Position numbers and translations under genes: made by a program | Source: Phytophthora quininea | Lineage: Eukaryota; Oomycota; Peronosporomycetes; Peronosporales; Peronosporaceae | NCBI GenBank assembly: GCA_011947345.1 | Contig: JAAVTG010000038.1 | Coordinates: 1-64,000 of the forward strand | Direction of reading: 5' to 3' | DNA length: 64,000 nt | Shown: positions 1-12,099 of the stretch, piece after piece | How the letters are laid out: each line of letters begins with the position of its first letter | Numbering within the stretch: position 1 is the stretch's first letter | The notes under the pieces: model-generated | Databases searched by the model: none | What the model was told of the DNA's origin: nothing | What the model saw: only the letters and a program-made list of their open reading frames with translations

Positions 1-361
1 GAAAACTGACCAATTCGTAAACCAAACATCCATCATCATACTTCTTCGTCTCGCACCACGCTTTAAGCTCGGGCTACTTAGGGACGTACTGCTTCTTTGT
101 GTTGATCGGACGTGCAGCGTGCTCATGAATAAATCAGAGACGACGTTGGCGATTTATTGGAAGTTGGTGACTGAGGTTCATGTGTGGGCATCCACTGTTG
201 CTGGTAACGCTTGCGCAGTTGGCGTCTAGCGATAAAATGAGGGGAAAAAGGGTGAACAATGCTGTTTTACAGTTGCTCCTATCGTTTAGGTACGGCGCAG
301 TATGAGAATACTATAGGTATTTCGCATGGCTACATTCAAATCCCTTTGAAGACTGTGGGTC
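1..361. other. No recognisable feature
   Basis: No open reading frame or repeat recognised in this stretch. It lies 3' of the minus-strand hypothetical ORF that ends at 362. Confidence 0.4.
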
Positions 362-964
362 CTATCGGCCGACGACGGTGGCCGCGTCCGTAAATACCGG
401 GTTGCCGTTCAATTTGCTCTTGTCCATCCGACTGTGGGATCCAGGGATTCTTTTCCATTGCTTCAATCTGGAGATTGAGGAGTACAAAATATCAGGAATA
501 CTCTGCTCGAGTGTTCCTGTTACTGTTGCTTGTAATGCTCCTTTTTCGTCACTCCCATCGCGAATGTCACTATTCCTGCTTGCTGAACTACCTGGTTTAT
601 TCCACCACACTTTGTGTTTAATACCCAAGTAGTTCTTCTTTGAGCTTCCGCCAGCCGTAATGAAGCTACCACTGGTAGTGTCCATCTTTGTATTGAAGCT
701 GTTTTTTTCTTCTTCTGTGATTGGGGTGTTTTTCATCAATGCGTAGCATTCATCGAACGCTACTGCTTCTTCGTAGCGTTTGCTATTCATCATCAGTTGT
801 GCTACTATAGCTCTAGTTAGGAAATCTCCTGCTGACCTAATCCAGTTTTTAATTTTGACTTCATTTTCACCAAGCTGTGCGAATAGGTGCTTCACCTGTT
901 CATTTTGGTTACCTGATGTATATGAAGGTGCACCTAATAATGTTTCAAGTTTTTTTGCAATCAT
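362..964 (-). CDS. Hypothetical protein, 200 aa
   Basis: An ATG-started open frame of 200 residues reads on the minus strand. I do not recognise a domain. It has a helical N-terminal half with charged segments and a Ser/Gly-rich middle. It is the last and longest of a series of minus-strand frames that begins near 2332, so it may be the C-terminal part of a decayed transposon-type polyprotein and not a host gene. No intron signals decide the matter. Confidence 0.35.
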   Translation of the reverse strand: MIAKKLETLLGAPSYTSGNQNEQVKHLFAQLGENEVKIKNWIRSAGDFLTRAIVAQLMMNSKRYEEAVAFDECYALMKNTPITEEEKNSFNTKMDTTSGSFITAGGSSKKNYLGIKHKVWWNKPGSSASRNSDIRDGSDEKGALQATVTGTLEQSIPDILYSSISRLKQWKRIPGSHSRMDKSKLNGNPVFTDAATVVGR

Positions 965-1099
965 ACCAAAAATAGCATTTTTTCGGAGGTGTCACAGCCC
1001 GAATTGTTTGATGGTCGTCCAGAGTACCCCCATAATATTCCATTGCAGTCTCGTGATATCTGCTTCATGTTGAAATCCTATTAACCTAGCGTATTTATA

Positions 1100-2332
1100 T
1101 CTCCTCTGGGGTTGATGTACTGGTTCTTGCAGCTATGTACGGTAATATCTCCTCTATGTCGTCATCTTGTAGTGTATGTCCGATCCAATGTTGTAGCCAA
1201 TTCTTTCCATCCGCTCTTGGCGTCGGGGCAATCCCACATTATAAGGTCAATTGTATCTTGCTTCTCCCGCACTCAAGAGGTTGTTCTGTTTGTTTTAATC
1301 CCGATATACGCTTCCACATCGCTTGCATGTCTTGTATCTCATTATTCTCTGAGATGTGGGTTTTCTGACTTAATATTATGTCCCCTGTCTTTTGCTTTCC
1401 ATTGTTTCTCCATCTTCTCATCCATTTCTCCCTTCTTTTTCATGAATCCGTTGAAATTTGTGTGGTATTTTTATTCGTGCGGAGGCTTTTTGTTTTACTG
1501 CTAATGTGTTACTGGGTTTGTAGAACATGTCATGCATCTCCTGCATCTCCGCAAACATGTCCACGAATCCTGGAGTGTCTGCGGTTGTGGTCACTACTCT
1601 GATGTTTCCATTTCTCCGCCTTCGCCCGCCACCTCTGCTGTTGCTAGATATATTTCTATGGCTGCCCAGTTTCCATCCAACCTATCGGAAAAACTCTTTA
1701 CGCAACTCCCGATTGCTTTGGAGACTGTGTAGCATTGTCTCTAGAACCTCTTTCATCAATGCCGTTGTTGATCTTGGATGTTGTATTAATCTTGCCACTT
1801 TCAGTTCGTACGCGTATGCCGCCAGGATCAAATGCCTCGAATTACTGGCTGAATTCCATTCAGCAATCCCATCGCCTCTGAGTAGCATTGACAATTTCCA
1901 TTAGTCGGCGAGATTATTGGAGCAAGTCCGCTTTTCTCCAATATTTGGTCTCCGTTTAGTTCGGGTATTTTCTCGTTTTCTTTTCGTGCCAACCACTCTT
2001 TCATCTGTATCTTACCCATATTTCTGCCGTTGTTTGCAATTGCTGCTTCTATCAAATCTTTTGTTTTGTTAGTGTTTTTTTATGCGGTACTAATGTCTTC
2101 GGCTGGTTTCCTTCTTCTATCGGTTCGTTTTCCTGTCTGCTATTGTCCTGTTGCTACTGTTGATCTTCTCCATCATCTGGCTCCTCCAGTACTTGGTATC
2201 TATTAGTTCTAGTTGCTGCTTCTGTAACATGACCACATCTTGCTGACTCTGGCCGGGCTTTTCGGGTTGCTGTTGTTTCTTGTCTTCTGAACGTTTTTCG
2301 TTGTCGATGTGCCCATTCTCTTCTTGCTGCAA
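1100..2332 (-). pseudogene. Decayed unrecognised coding region with a possible OTU-like motif
   Basis: Consecutive minus-strand frames (2332-2117, 2055-1828, 1894-1682, then towards 1239) look like one protein broken by stops and frameshifts. The N-terminal part is Gln/Lys/Glu-rich and probably coiled. Around 1880-1925 the translation contains SPTNGNCQCYSEAM, which resembles the catalytic Asn-Gly-Asn-Cys segment of OTU-type cysteine proteases, a domain often carried by eukaryotic mobile elements. This resemblance is short and the protease call is only an inference. Downstream on the same strand is the 200-aa frame at 964-362. Confidence 0.3.
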
Positions 2333-2739
2333 CTTATTATCGTTTTGGAGAGTCAGTGTCCACTTCGCCCTTACGACAGGTCCAAGTATCCTTCTGTTGT
2401 CCTTTAACAGGTAGTTTCAAGTCTTGCCACATCTCCTTCAATTCCTCAAAGCTTGCTACTGTATCTTAGTGTGGTTTTAGTTGACTCACCATTTCATCAT
2501 CCACCAGAATGCAATAGTTTATTCTCCAATCTTCCGGATAAGCTCTGCGCTGTGTTGCCTTGTGGCCATGAGCCCCGTAAGTATAGCATGGAGGAATCGG
2601 GTTGAGGCCAACATAGTGAATGAAAATCTTCCTGTTATTTCAAGTTGATAAACCGGACTCGACCCAGAAATTGCGAGCACGCTTGTGATCTAAAGAATAT
2701 TTCCCAATGTTCCTGTTTGTAGTTGTTGGCGAATAGTTC

Positions 2740-3600
2740 ATGGTTCTTGGTAAATATTCCCCTCGAATTGACCTCGAATGTATGCGTCGATTAGATAAGC
2801 ACAGCCACTCGGCTAAGAAGGAAGACACCCTCAGCATGTGGGCGCGCCGTAACTCAATTGGAATGTACTTCATCACTGCCCGTAGCGAGTTCTTGCGTGG
2901 AAACTCGAAGAAGTTGACGACCCCGCGAGCGTTCGTGAATTATGCAATGAGTGATGGTGTGGAAGGACTTCGAAGGTGGCATGAGCGCTTAGGCCACGCT
3001 TGTCCTTAGCACGTGCAGATCATGGCGGACCGCGAGCTGGTCAACGGATTGCGTCTGCAACAACGCGAGGTTAAGGACTGTGAAGCTTGTTACTTAGGGA
3101 AGCAAAGATCACGAAGACTCAACAAGGAGCTGGAACGCCATGTCGACCGCCAGAACCAGCTCATGTTTGCTGACTTACTGTTCCCACAGACAACTAGCAG
3201 CTCCCGCTAATCAGCTGTTCTCGTGGTCTTGGATGGCTACAGGGTACGTCTCGGCTTACCCGCTGAAGTCCAAGGAAGCGAGTGAGGTGAACGCTCATAT
3301 TCGCCGGTACGTGACGTGGGCTGAACGCCAACATGCCGGTTGTCGAGTGCAAGAAATAGTCACTGACAATGGAGGAGATTTCTGCAACGGCAAGATTGAC
3401 GCTTGGTACCAGCGCCAAGGCATCGTTCACCGCAAGATTCCTCCAAGGTCATCGCACTTAAGTTTGTGTGAGCGCTCGCATCAAACGCTGACCGGGATGG
3501 TGAAGACGATGATGGCCGACGCAGGTTTTCCGCCTTCGTTTTGGGTGGATGCTTTGGTGACCGCCGTGTACCCCAAGAACCAAGTGTATACATGAGCCAC
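2740..3600 (+). pseudogene. Copia GAG-pre-integrase and integrase remnant
   Basis: At about 2980 the translation contains WHERLGHACP, the pre-integrase His motif. After a stop and frame change, 3140-3595 encodes an integrase catalytic core fragment with the TDNGGDF segment (second catalytic Asp) and a Glu-Arg-Ser-His segment where the catalytic Glu is expected. The first zinc-binding and core segments are split across frames. It continues into the frame 3624-4442, whose first third resembles the segment that follows the copia core (FDDNCWIGYVLGF) and whose rest is an acidic, low-complexity linker. Confidence 0.75.
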
Positions 3601-4499
3601 GGAAAAACCCCATACGAGATGACGTGGGGCAGATGACCGGACTCGCGTCACGTCCGTCGTTTTGGTGCTCTGGCGCACGCCCACACCAAAGTGGAGCCGA
3701 ACCCTCAAAGTTTGACGACAACTGCTGGATTGGCTACGTGCTGGGCTTCCAGAAGAGCCATCTTGGCTGCAAGCTCTACTTTCCGCAGGCACACGCGGTA
3801 GGTTTTGTGCTGGATGCCAAGTATGACGAAGAAATAGTGTACAAGGAGCAATACGAGCAGGAAGATGAAGTGGCCGAGTGGTCTTATGAAGCTGAACAAG
3901 ATGGCGTAGCTGGGCAAGACCAGACCCCAGATGAAGAATACACTGCTTCTGATGACGAGGGTAGCACTGATGGAGTGCACCTCGAGGGGTCGGAGATGAA
4001 CAGCAGCGTATTTTACGAAGCTCCAGTAAAAGCAACTGATAAAGAGTTGGTTTTTAATATGCCGCGTGCTAGTACACGTAGAGAAGTGCCAGCGCCAAGC
4101 AAGGACGAAGTTGAAGCTCAAAATGAAGATGTTCCTGTGAACGATGGTGCAGACGTTGATGACGACCACAGCATCAATGAGGAGTCAGCTGATGCTGAAA
4201 GCTTGGGCACAGCCGGCGGAAGTGACCTGAAAGTCGAAGCCATGTCGCGTCAGAGTACCGAGGACCAGGTCAGTGAAGCTGGGACTGGCTTGTCCGAGAT
4301 GAGCATGAACGACGAAATATGGCTGCTCCAGTTGGCGCGCAGTGTGTTGGAGACTCTCACCTCGGCGTGCGCCGATCGCGTGGAGAAACTAGTATTGAGG
4401 CTAGTGACGAGCACCAGCCAAAGAAAACAAAGGCTGGTTTGAATAAGCTCGACGATCGTATGGACCCAGACTTTGCTTTTTCTCTGCAGTGGCCTACGC

Positions 4500-5728
4500 C
4501 ATGGAAACTATAGGAGAAGACGTTGAGCGTGAGTGGTATACCTCTGAAGTGCGTCTGCCGCGCACGTACAAGGCTGCCATGGCGTCACCACAGAGCAAGG
4601 AATGGTGGAAAGGGATGGAAGCAAAAATGTAGGCCAAGGACGTGTTGGAACTCGTGTGGGAAGACAAGATACCGTCAGGCAAGAAAGATCTGAACACGAT
4701 GTGGCGGTACCAGGCAAAGACAGACGGCCTTGGGAACGTCAAACGATTCCGCTCTCGCCAAGTGGCTCTCGGAAACAAGCAGCTGGCCGCATCGACCATA
4801 TCGAGACTTTCCGCCGGTGGCCAGGATGGCTACGCTAAGGTTATTCTTGGAGTTGTGTCTGATGCTGGACCTGACTCCGTACCAGTGCGATGTGAACACG
4901 TCATACTTGAACGCGCTGCTGAAAATGTTACAGTTTGTCAAGCATATTCCAGTCTTTCCGTGTCCGAAAGAAATTATGTGGAAAATAAAGCAAGCACCCC
5001 ACGGACTGCGCCAATCCGGCTGTGAGTGGTACGAGTTGATTTCGCTGTGGGTCAATGAGCAGGGATTTACGTAGTGTACGATGAACCGTGGTTGTTTGTC
5101 TACCCTGAAGACGATGTGACGGCGTTGCTGCTGGTTTATGTAGACGACATCATCGTGGCATCTAACTCGGAGTCGTTTAAGGTGAAACTGTTTTAGAAGG
5201 TCAACAAAGCTTTTGGAATCAAGGATCTTTGTGTGTTGCATGAATTCTTGGGCATTCAGGTGGAAGTGAAAGACGAAGGCATTTGTCTCCATCAGTACAA
5301 GTACTGCCAAGAGGTGCTGGAAAAGTACAGCTTCGCGGACGCTGTTGGCTACAGATCGCCTATGGAAACGAACGCTAAGTTGCAAGCAGCGGCGTCTGAC
5401 CCAACTTTGGAGTGGAGTTCAAGCTTGAAGTGGACAACCTAGCAGCGCTGGCGCTTGCCAAGAATCCCACCTATAGCCGCCGTACTCGTCATATTGAGCT
5501 CCGTTTCCACTACCTGCGGGGTTGTTCGCACAAGGCCACGTGAACTTGTGGGAGATAGCCGGTGAAGCCAATCCTGCTGATGCCTTCACGAAGTCGCTGG
5601 CCGCCCCAAGGCTGAATGTCCTGAAAGGACTGGTAGGAATGACACCAGGTACCAACGATACTCCGCGCGAGGCCAATCGGAAGTCTTACATTACAGGACG
5701 GTGTTCGAAGGACGGCGTGTTGGAGTGA
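4500..5728 (+). pseudogene. Copia reverse transcriptase and RNase H remnant
   Basis: Fragments of RT run from about 4500. The catalytic box LLLVYVDDIIVAS lies near 5130-5165, with an in-frame stop soon after (about 5195). The following frame to 5442 carries the HEFLGIQVE segment typical of copia RT. The frame 5522-5728 carries the RNase H end (AGEANPADAFTKSLA). Several frame changes separate these parts. Confidence 0.8.
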
Positions 5729-6769
5729 GATTTAGTTTGGACTCACGGTGACATCGACCCGCAGCCACGGCTCTGGGAAAGAGGACTCCTGTATTTGTGT
5801 AGCAGTAGCGAGGTGAGCTATTCGCTCATTCATTCTCAAATATTCCTTCAAACTCACAACTGACTTGGTGGACTTCGCAACGCAATATGCTTTTCTCCGC
5901 CATAGCTTCTTGTTTGAATGACAAGAGCACTCTGCAGATTTTTTCGCCTGCAACTCGGCTTCATCACTTCATGGTAACACATCCTCGATTTTTTACCGTC
6001 TGCCACCACGCATGGTTTCTCAAGGACTCGGGGTTTCTCACATCTCCGCCTACCTACTCGACGACAACTGTATGATCCCGTATTCAAGGGAATGTAGATT
6101 TCGCATTTCAAAAGTCTAATTAACACGGAAATAATGTTCTCTCTCTTACTAATAACCAGATCAGGACAAAAAAGTAAGGCGATGTCGGGGAAGGCATTTG
6201 AAGACAGATTCGAATACCATAAACGTTACGTGCAAACGGGCGATCTCATTTACGGACACCTCAGTATCGACCAATGAAATCTCTTGAAAATAGGTATGAC
6301 CAAATGTTTCATACAATTAAAAAGTTAAACGAAACAGATAAATGGATTTGAAATTATCCGCGTAAGTATAGGTGTCCGCTGCACATAAAGTTTACTGCGT
6401 AGCGCATCAATATGAGGATACGAAGAACGGACAAAGAAACCCTATACCTGTGAGCAGCGACAGTAATGTCCACTCAGAACGCACGTGCAGCTCAGAACGC
6501 ACGCACAGCTCGTCAAGACCAGCAGTTCAATTGCATGCTACATGTTGACCAGCCTTCAGCTGCTCGAAGGCGGATTCGAGTTCAAGTAAGAGTAGCTAGC
6601 CATCAGAAGCACTAGAGCCTCAGGGCGAGGCCTAGAGAGACACGAGAGCAAAAATTTAGGCAGCTAACTCAAACTCAGTTCTACTTTTACCATCAAGAGC
6701 TCAATTCGACGGTCACCCACGTGACAATACCAGAGCTGGAAATTTGCATGACGGAGGTGTTTGCCGAAG
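5729..6769. other. No recognisable gene
   Basis: Only short shadow frames are present. No tRNA, LTR pair or tandem repeat was seen. The right part may include the untranslated 3' end of the LINE whose last coding block ends near 6774, but the end of that element cannot be fixed. Confidence 0.35.
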
Positions 6770-6773
6770 TTTT

Positions 6774-8662
6774 CTAGCAACATAAGAAACGAGAGATCTC
6801 AGATGACAAGCAATAGTATTCAGAGCTCAATGACAAAGAAGTAAACATTGCAGTTCGAATTGTGTTGACGGCGAGGAAAATCGCAGTAGTGCTAGGAAAT
6901 GGGCACCAAATGCAGCATAGACGCGAACACTTGTCTTGGAAGCTACCGGGGCTGATGATCCTTGATTTGGTGTTTATTGCGTGCCATCCAACACACATAG
7001 AGATCAATGCTGCGCTTGACCATCCAGAGTGTCGAAAGATGTTCAACCAGGTCGTTTAGTGAACTGCCCAAATCGGTTCTTGGAGAGTGATGATCATAGT
7101 CCAGGTCACCGGCCTGTCTAGGCTGTCCTCCCAGTTTTGTGCAATAATCTTCCACAATGAAGGTGCTCGCTCGCAGTCAAAGAAGAGATGTCGATCCGTT
7201 TCAATGTCACTACAACCGGAATATCCACAGATCAGGTCTGACGAGCTGAGCGTGCGTAGGAAATAAAATTTTGATCGTGTGAGGAGCAATTTCTAGCTGA
7301 GTCAAAAATGCAGATCCAAGTAAACGGGCAGGACGACACGCCGGAGCATCTTTAGAGCTTCGACGGTCTCAACTAAATCCGTTTGACTGAAATCGTCGAC
7401 TTAGTAGAAAAGTGAATGGTCACTTACAGGTATTTGAGACGAACCCAGTAAAGGTTTCGTAGCGCTCTTTTGAAGGTGAGGGATAGCTCCACCTTCGTAC
7501 TACTCTGCACCCCGGTTAGCGATAGGGGCAGTGCTGGTGCACAGGGGTCGTGGAGAGGGCCCAACTCGCCAGTCATCACAGTGTAGATGACGTAGATCAC
7601 AGTAGAGAAAGTTGAGATGGCGCACCCGGTATCGAAGAGTTCATTCAGGGACTACCGACAGGAATCGAGCCATAAATGTAGGGGCCTCTGGCCAATAATC
7701 ACTCATAAAGTCGAGTAACCACCGACATCCGGTCGCGTTAGCAAACTGCGTCCGAAATTAGGTATCGCCCTACTATTACCTAGAAGCGTGAGCGAGGAGT
7801 CCGTGCCATATCGAATAGCCAGTAGAGGGGAGCAGGATATCAAACGAACGCTCGGAGTAGCGCGTGCTGAAAATGAACTGGATCGACAGAGGTTTCACCC
7901 TGCATCTATGAAATGGACGACCAACTGTCCATGAATACTGCCACCACAACGTAAGTAACACAACAGCCACGATTGCGGATCGAATCGTGTACGGGCAGTC
8001 GGAAAATCAAACGGAGTTCCAGAAGAACTACGGCCAGCAGTGCCAAAATTGGCGCCGGCGAGAGCTCATCGTTGTCCATATTCACAACTTGTTGCAACAG
8101 GCGCAATCGCTGCACACCAAAACTTCTTTGTAGCAGTGGAATTTGCAATCCGCCGCTGTTGTTGAAGGAAACATGGCAAATCGAAGCCTCGGCGAGCTTC
8201 ACAAATCGACGAGGCGAGTTCGTACTTTGTGTCAAGAGGTATCGGTCGGTTGGCATGGTGAAGTGCAGTGTAAAATGCCATAAAATCGAGAGAACAATAG
8301 TCGGCAGAATGATGTGGCGGAAATCTGGTGATGTTTTCCGTCCAGGGGTAGTTGTTGCACAGCGCGAGCTGTGCCAACGTGGCCAGGATCTTGGTGAACC
8401 GAGATCAGTTGTGTACTCCTTCAACGGCGGTTCTTGGAACCGCCGTTGAAGGATTGGCGTGTGCACCTCGTGAATCCCTATAGGTTCGATCCTTGCATAT
8501 CGCGTTTAATCTACTGGATGGCCTTCCACAGACAAAGATACAAAAGAGTGTTAGATGGATTAGTTTGCCCACAATTCGTTCCCTGCAGCCCACGTTTCTT
8601 GGGCAGCAGTTGAAGAGACGAGGTTCTTTGACTGCAAGTTCAAGAAGAACTAGTAACCACAT
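6774..8662 (-). pseudogene. LINE ORF2 C-terminal region
   Basis: The frames 8662-8405 and 8466-7906 continue the RT thumb-type region. The frame 7289-7056 contains CGYSGCSDIETDRHLFFDC, the zf-RVT-type Cys/His cluster found at the C-terminus of many plant and oomycete LINE ORF2 proteins, followed by ALW-type residues. A further frame (7155-6943) carries the tail. The order and strand match the endonuclease and RT blocks further right. Confidence 0.65.
8418..8452. repeat. Perfect 16-bp hairpin
   Basis: CCTTCAACGGCGGTTC at 8418-8433 is followed by the 3-base loop TTG and then its exact reverse complement at 8437-8452. It lies within the LINE C-terminal region, next to the boundary of the foreign insert. 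Confidence 0.9.
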
Positions 8663-9930
8663 ATAATCAGTATACAGAGAGATCCTTATGCAAATATACA
8701 GCCGACATTTATTCTTATAGACCCTTGGTCGGGGGTCTCACACCAGGTTCAATCCAACGCCCAAGACACCTGGAAAGTCTTGGACTTGGTTCAGCGAACG
8801 CGCACCACCTTCAATCGAAGGAACACACAGATCAGTCAATACAAATCCCAATACATAACGGTATAAGACGCAGTCTCAAAGCAAACTCAAGCGGCGACTG
8901 CTATCCAGCCGCTTGAGCGTAGTTTTAGTATGAAATGGGTTGGCCTGCAAGACAGACGCCCAACTAGTAAACGAAATGGTCGGGGCGCCTAGACTCCCTC
9001 CAATTGGACTTAACAAACACGTGGGGAGCAGCAGGTCACCTTGGCACTAACACGCAAAGAGCACCGACTGGCGCTTGTGCAGTACAGGGCAAAAAGAACC
9101 CTCTGATTGATATCTCTTATCGCTAGTGATCTGCAGCTCTTCCGCGGATCTTGGATACAGTCATTAGGGTAAGAATTAGTCTTGATCTTTGTATACTTGA
9201 CTTGATGACGGCCACTTATCGTGGTTTCGTCGCTCTTCAAATCATCTGTGGCGTAAACATTCTGGGTACATACCACTGGGTTCATGGTGAATGCGAATTC
9301 TCGCTAAGTGCCAGAATCCACGTCCAAGAGAAGATCTCTATCCGAGAAATCTCCATCCAAGAGAATCTCCATCAAAGAAGTGGCCGCCCAAGAAATATAT
9401 CCTTGGAATGTTCATCCAAGAACCTTCTGGGTCTTGGGCGGCAGCTGTGCTCGTTGGTTCACTTGGGCAGCTTGGGGATTTACAGGTCCTTGCCTCACAC
9501 ACCGTGAGGTTAGCCAAGGCGAGACGGGTTGCACACAGGAATACCTTTCACTGTGGCAATTTATACCTTGGTTCTTGGCGACCCGTTTAAGGACGAGGGG
9601 TGACTAGGACGTAACGTGCACTCATGCTCAAGGCAATGTGCCCTTGGGCGTACATTCCAAGAGCGGAGATTCCTTCAGCGTGCGTTCATAGGACACGCCA
9701 TTTATTGGGCGTGCCTTTCAAGAACATATTTTCTTAGGCGCACTTCCTGGTCTTAAGGGTCCATCCTGGGTAGGACAGCACACCTCTGTCTTCTCCCAAG
9801 CGACGCGTTCTATCGCACACTTCTTCATCTCTTAAACGAAATAACCAACACTAGCTCCATAGTAAACTCCATATGTAAACTCTCCACAGCGCGATCCATA
9901 GAAAACACAATTCATATCGTCACAATGAGT
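8663..9930. other. Sequence inserted in the LINE, no clear coding
   Basis: This block has no LINE-like translation and interrupts the RT. Between 9290 and 9800 short motifs such as CCAAGA and CTTGGGCG recur in both orientations, giving a diffuse repeat texture like that of an old LTR or foldback element. No TG...CA termini with a target duplication could be matched by eye. Three short overlapping frames at 9291-9607 are by-products of this repetition. Confidence 0.35.
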
Positions 9931-10029
9931 AGCCTGGCTCGGTAAGTACGCGCACGCGCACACCTCCGTGACAGTCTGGAACCGGTCCGTAATTCCAACG
10001 ACACAAAAACGGAATCGTCACTCACTCCC

Positions 10030-10964
10030 TGACCAAAGGTATTCCGAGATACGTGATGCATTCATAAGAATTAAGACGGACCAACGATGACAGGCAGATA
10101 CTCGCTCATCATGATGAGTGAATAATTGTGACCTCTCGAGATTGAGTCCCTGGGCCGGCGCAATACGTCCGAGCAATATTTACTTGACGATCCAAGCCCG
10201 CAAGAGATTTCGAAAAGAGGGTGGGATCATCCGCGACATAGATTCGTGTAGCGACTAAGTCAGCGGATATCGGGATTCCAAGATCTGGTTGTGCCCGGAG
10301 GAGATTGCCGAGAGACTCGATTGAAAGCAGAAATAGCAGCGATGAGAGAGGATCTCCTGCTTGACTTCACGTGTTGGAAATAACACTTCTTGTTGTGGAG
10401 TTCCGTTCAGCGATAGCGTCGCTTGGACATCCGAATACAAAAGACAAACCCAGCTGCAAAACACCTTTCCGAGGCCAGCTCACTCGAGTAATTGAAACAA
10501 GTAATTCCAGTTGACGCGGTCGTAAGCCTCCACAAAATCCAGAAAGAGAGCGTAACCGTTGCCTATCCGACGTTGGAGTAGGCTCCATAAATCATGGATA
10601 AAGCGGACGTGATGATCCAGGGAGCGCCTTTGACGGAGCCCTTTTGGTCTGGGTGAATTAAATCTGGGATGAAGCGCTGAATTCGATAGGCCAGAGTCTT
10701 GGACAGGATTTTGATATCAATCGCGTAATTGAAATCGGTCTGTAGTTGTCTGGGTCCCTTCCCTTCTGGTGATAAAACTTCACCAAAGGCTTCAGGATCT
10801 AACCTATACAGAGCCGGCCCGAGACCATCCAGACCAGGAGCAGAGTGTTTTCTGAGGTGATGAGTTGTCCCCTCAAATTCCTCCGCGGTAATCGGCACGT
10901 CCAAACTCGCCGCTTGGACGTTGTCTAGGCGTCTAACCACCGAATTCAGGAGTTTCTCCATCAT
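10030..10964 (-). pseudogene. LINE ORF2 reverse transcriptase fragment
   Basis: The frame 10964-10563 contains APGLDGLGPALYR and the LSKTLAYRI segment of LINE RT. Further along the strand, in other frames, come GDPLSSLLFLLSIE (near 10350-10310), a YVADDPTLFS segment corresponding to the FADD catalytic box (near 10235), and a YLGIPL segment (near 10050). The catalytic Asp pair is present but the protein is split by stops and frameshifts. Homology stops near 9930. Confidence 0.75.
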
Positions 10965-11232
10965 GGAGTTATCAACTCGGGTATCGTCCGAGTTCTCAAA
11001 AGATTAAGCAATGACGTCTGAAAGCAGTACTAATGTCGGCGGAATCGTTTGACTCCGCTCCAGACACTAGTCTTGTCGCTAGAATAGCCGTAGAACGTAG
11101 CATCGTATCGGGTGGACAAAAAAACTGAGGTTGGTACTTCCATTTCATGGACATGAAAATCGAACCCTTGGTCTTGGCGCTGCTCAAGCAATTGCTGTTG
11201 AACTTCTTCTTCCATCTCCACAGAGTGTCCGT

Positions 11233-11655
11233 CTATGCGTCAGAGATACAAATGTAATCAAGACGATAAACGTTTGGAAGTCGGCCGGAGAATGAACGTC
11301 GATCAGGGAAGCGTAGTCTCCGAGGGTCGATGGCTAGGAAAGATGCTAACCAGCTAATCAACTTCCCTCGAGTTGGATCCGCCAGTTGAACATTACCACG
11401 CGAGTCTAAAACCAGATCGATAGCGACGTTGAAGTCCCCCATCACGATATGATGCGTGGAGTCATTAAAACGAGCAGACAAACTCGCGAAGAAACCCACG
11501 CAGTCTATTCGGCAGACTGGGGCATACACATTATGAATGCAGATGAGGTGGCCACCCACTTCCATTCGTACCAACAGGTATAGACCTTCGACGGTGACCT
11601 CAGTAACGACCTTGGCTGTGCTCCTTCGGGAGTTCGAGGTGAAGCAGGGTGGCAA
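11233..11655 (-). pseudogene. LINE ORF2 endonuclease domain fragment
   Basis: A 140-aa frame carries the motifs of the exonuclease-endonuclease-phosphatase fold used by LINEs to nick the target. These are CIHNVYAP, then VMGDFNV (the GDFN box) and, near the end, YRLDYICI (the RxDYI box). The C-terminal catalytic His segment lies outside this frame. An earlier N-terminal part (11705-11850) is in other frames. The RT follows downstream on the same strand. Confidence 0.75.
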
Positions 11656-12099
11656 CCCGGCCGGTCAGTGGACCGATTTGCGCTGGCTGCCGCTGTTACG
11701 ATCACTCACAAATACTTTGTCGCGAGAGATAGTTAAGACATAAAATAAAATAAAAATTGGACAAGTAGTGGGCGTTCCGAAATTTCTTTTCCTGGATCGC
11801 GATGACATGGAGTTGCGAGATAAGTCGCTCGGAGAGTTTACGTCCATTCTGCTTGGCTCCGTTCGTGTTGACAGAGAGCAGGTCGACGTTGGTCCACTAA
11901 AATTCCACTTAAGCGATCGGGAGAGTTAATACTGTAGATCCCCACACAGGTCCCAGTGAGGAGAGCGCGATTGACAGTGCACCGCTCTCTTCTGGCACCT
12001 AAAGCAAAAATTCCTGAAGCGATTGGAGACGGCAAATGTATGGAGTCACACACTACAAAGAATTAACATACGCGAGTACTCGGGCTGCGAGGTCGCTTC

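Larger units (their letters stand above)
2740..5728 (+). mobile_element. Degenerate Ty1/copia retrotransposon
   Basis: Order of recognisable domains on the plus strand is GAG-pre-integrase, integrase, linker, reverse transcriptase, RNase H, which is the copia order (integrase before RT). The frame changes and stops many times, so no protein of useful length remains. No matching LTR pair was found by eye at either end, so the termini given are those of the coding remnants only. The element is much older than the two gypsy insertions further right, judged by its decay. Confidence 0.8.
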
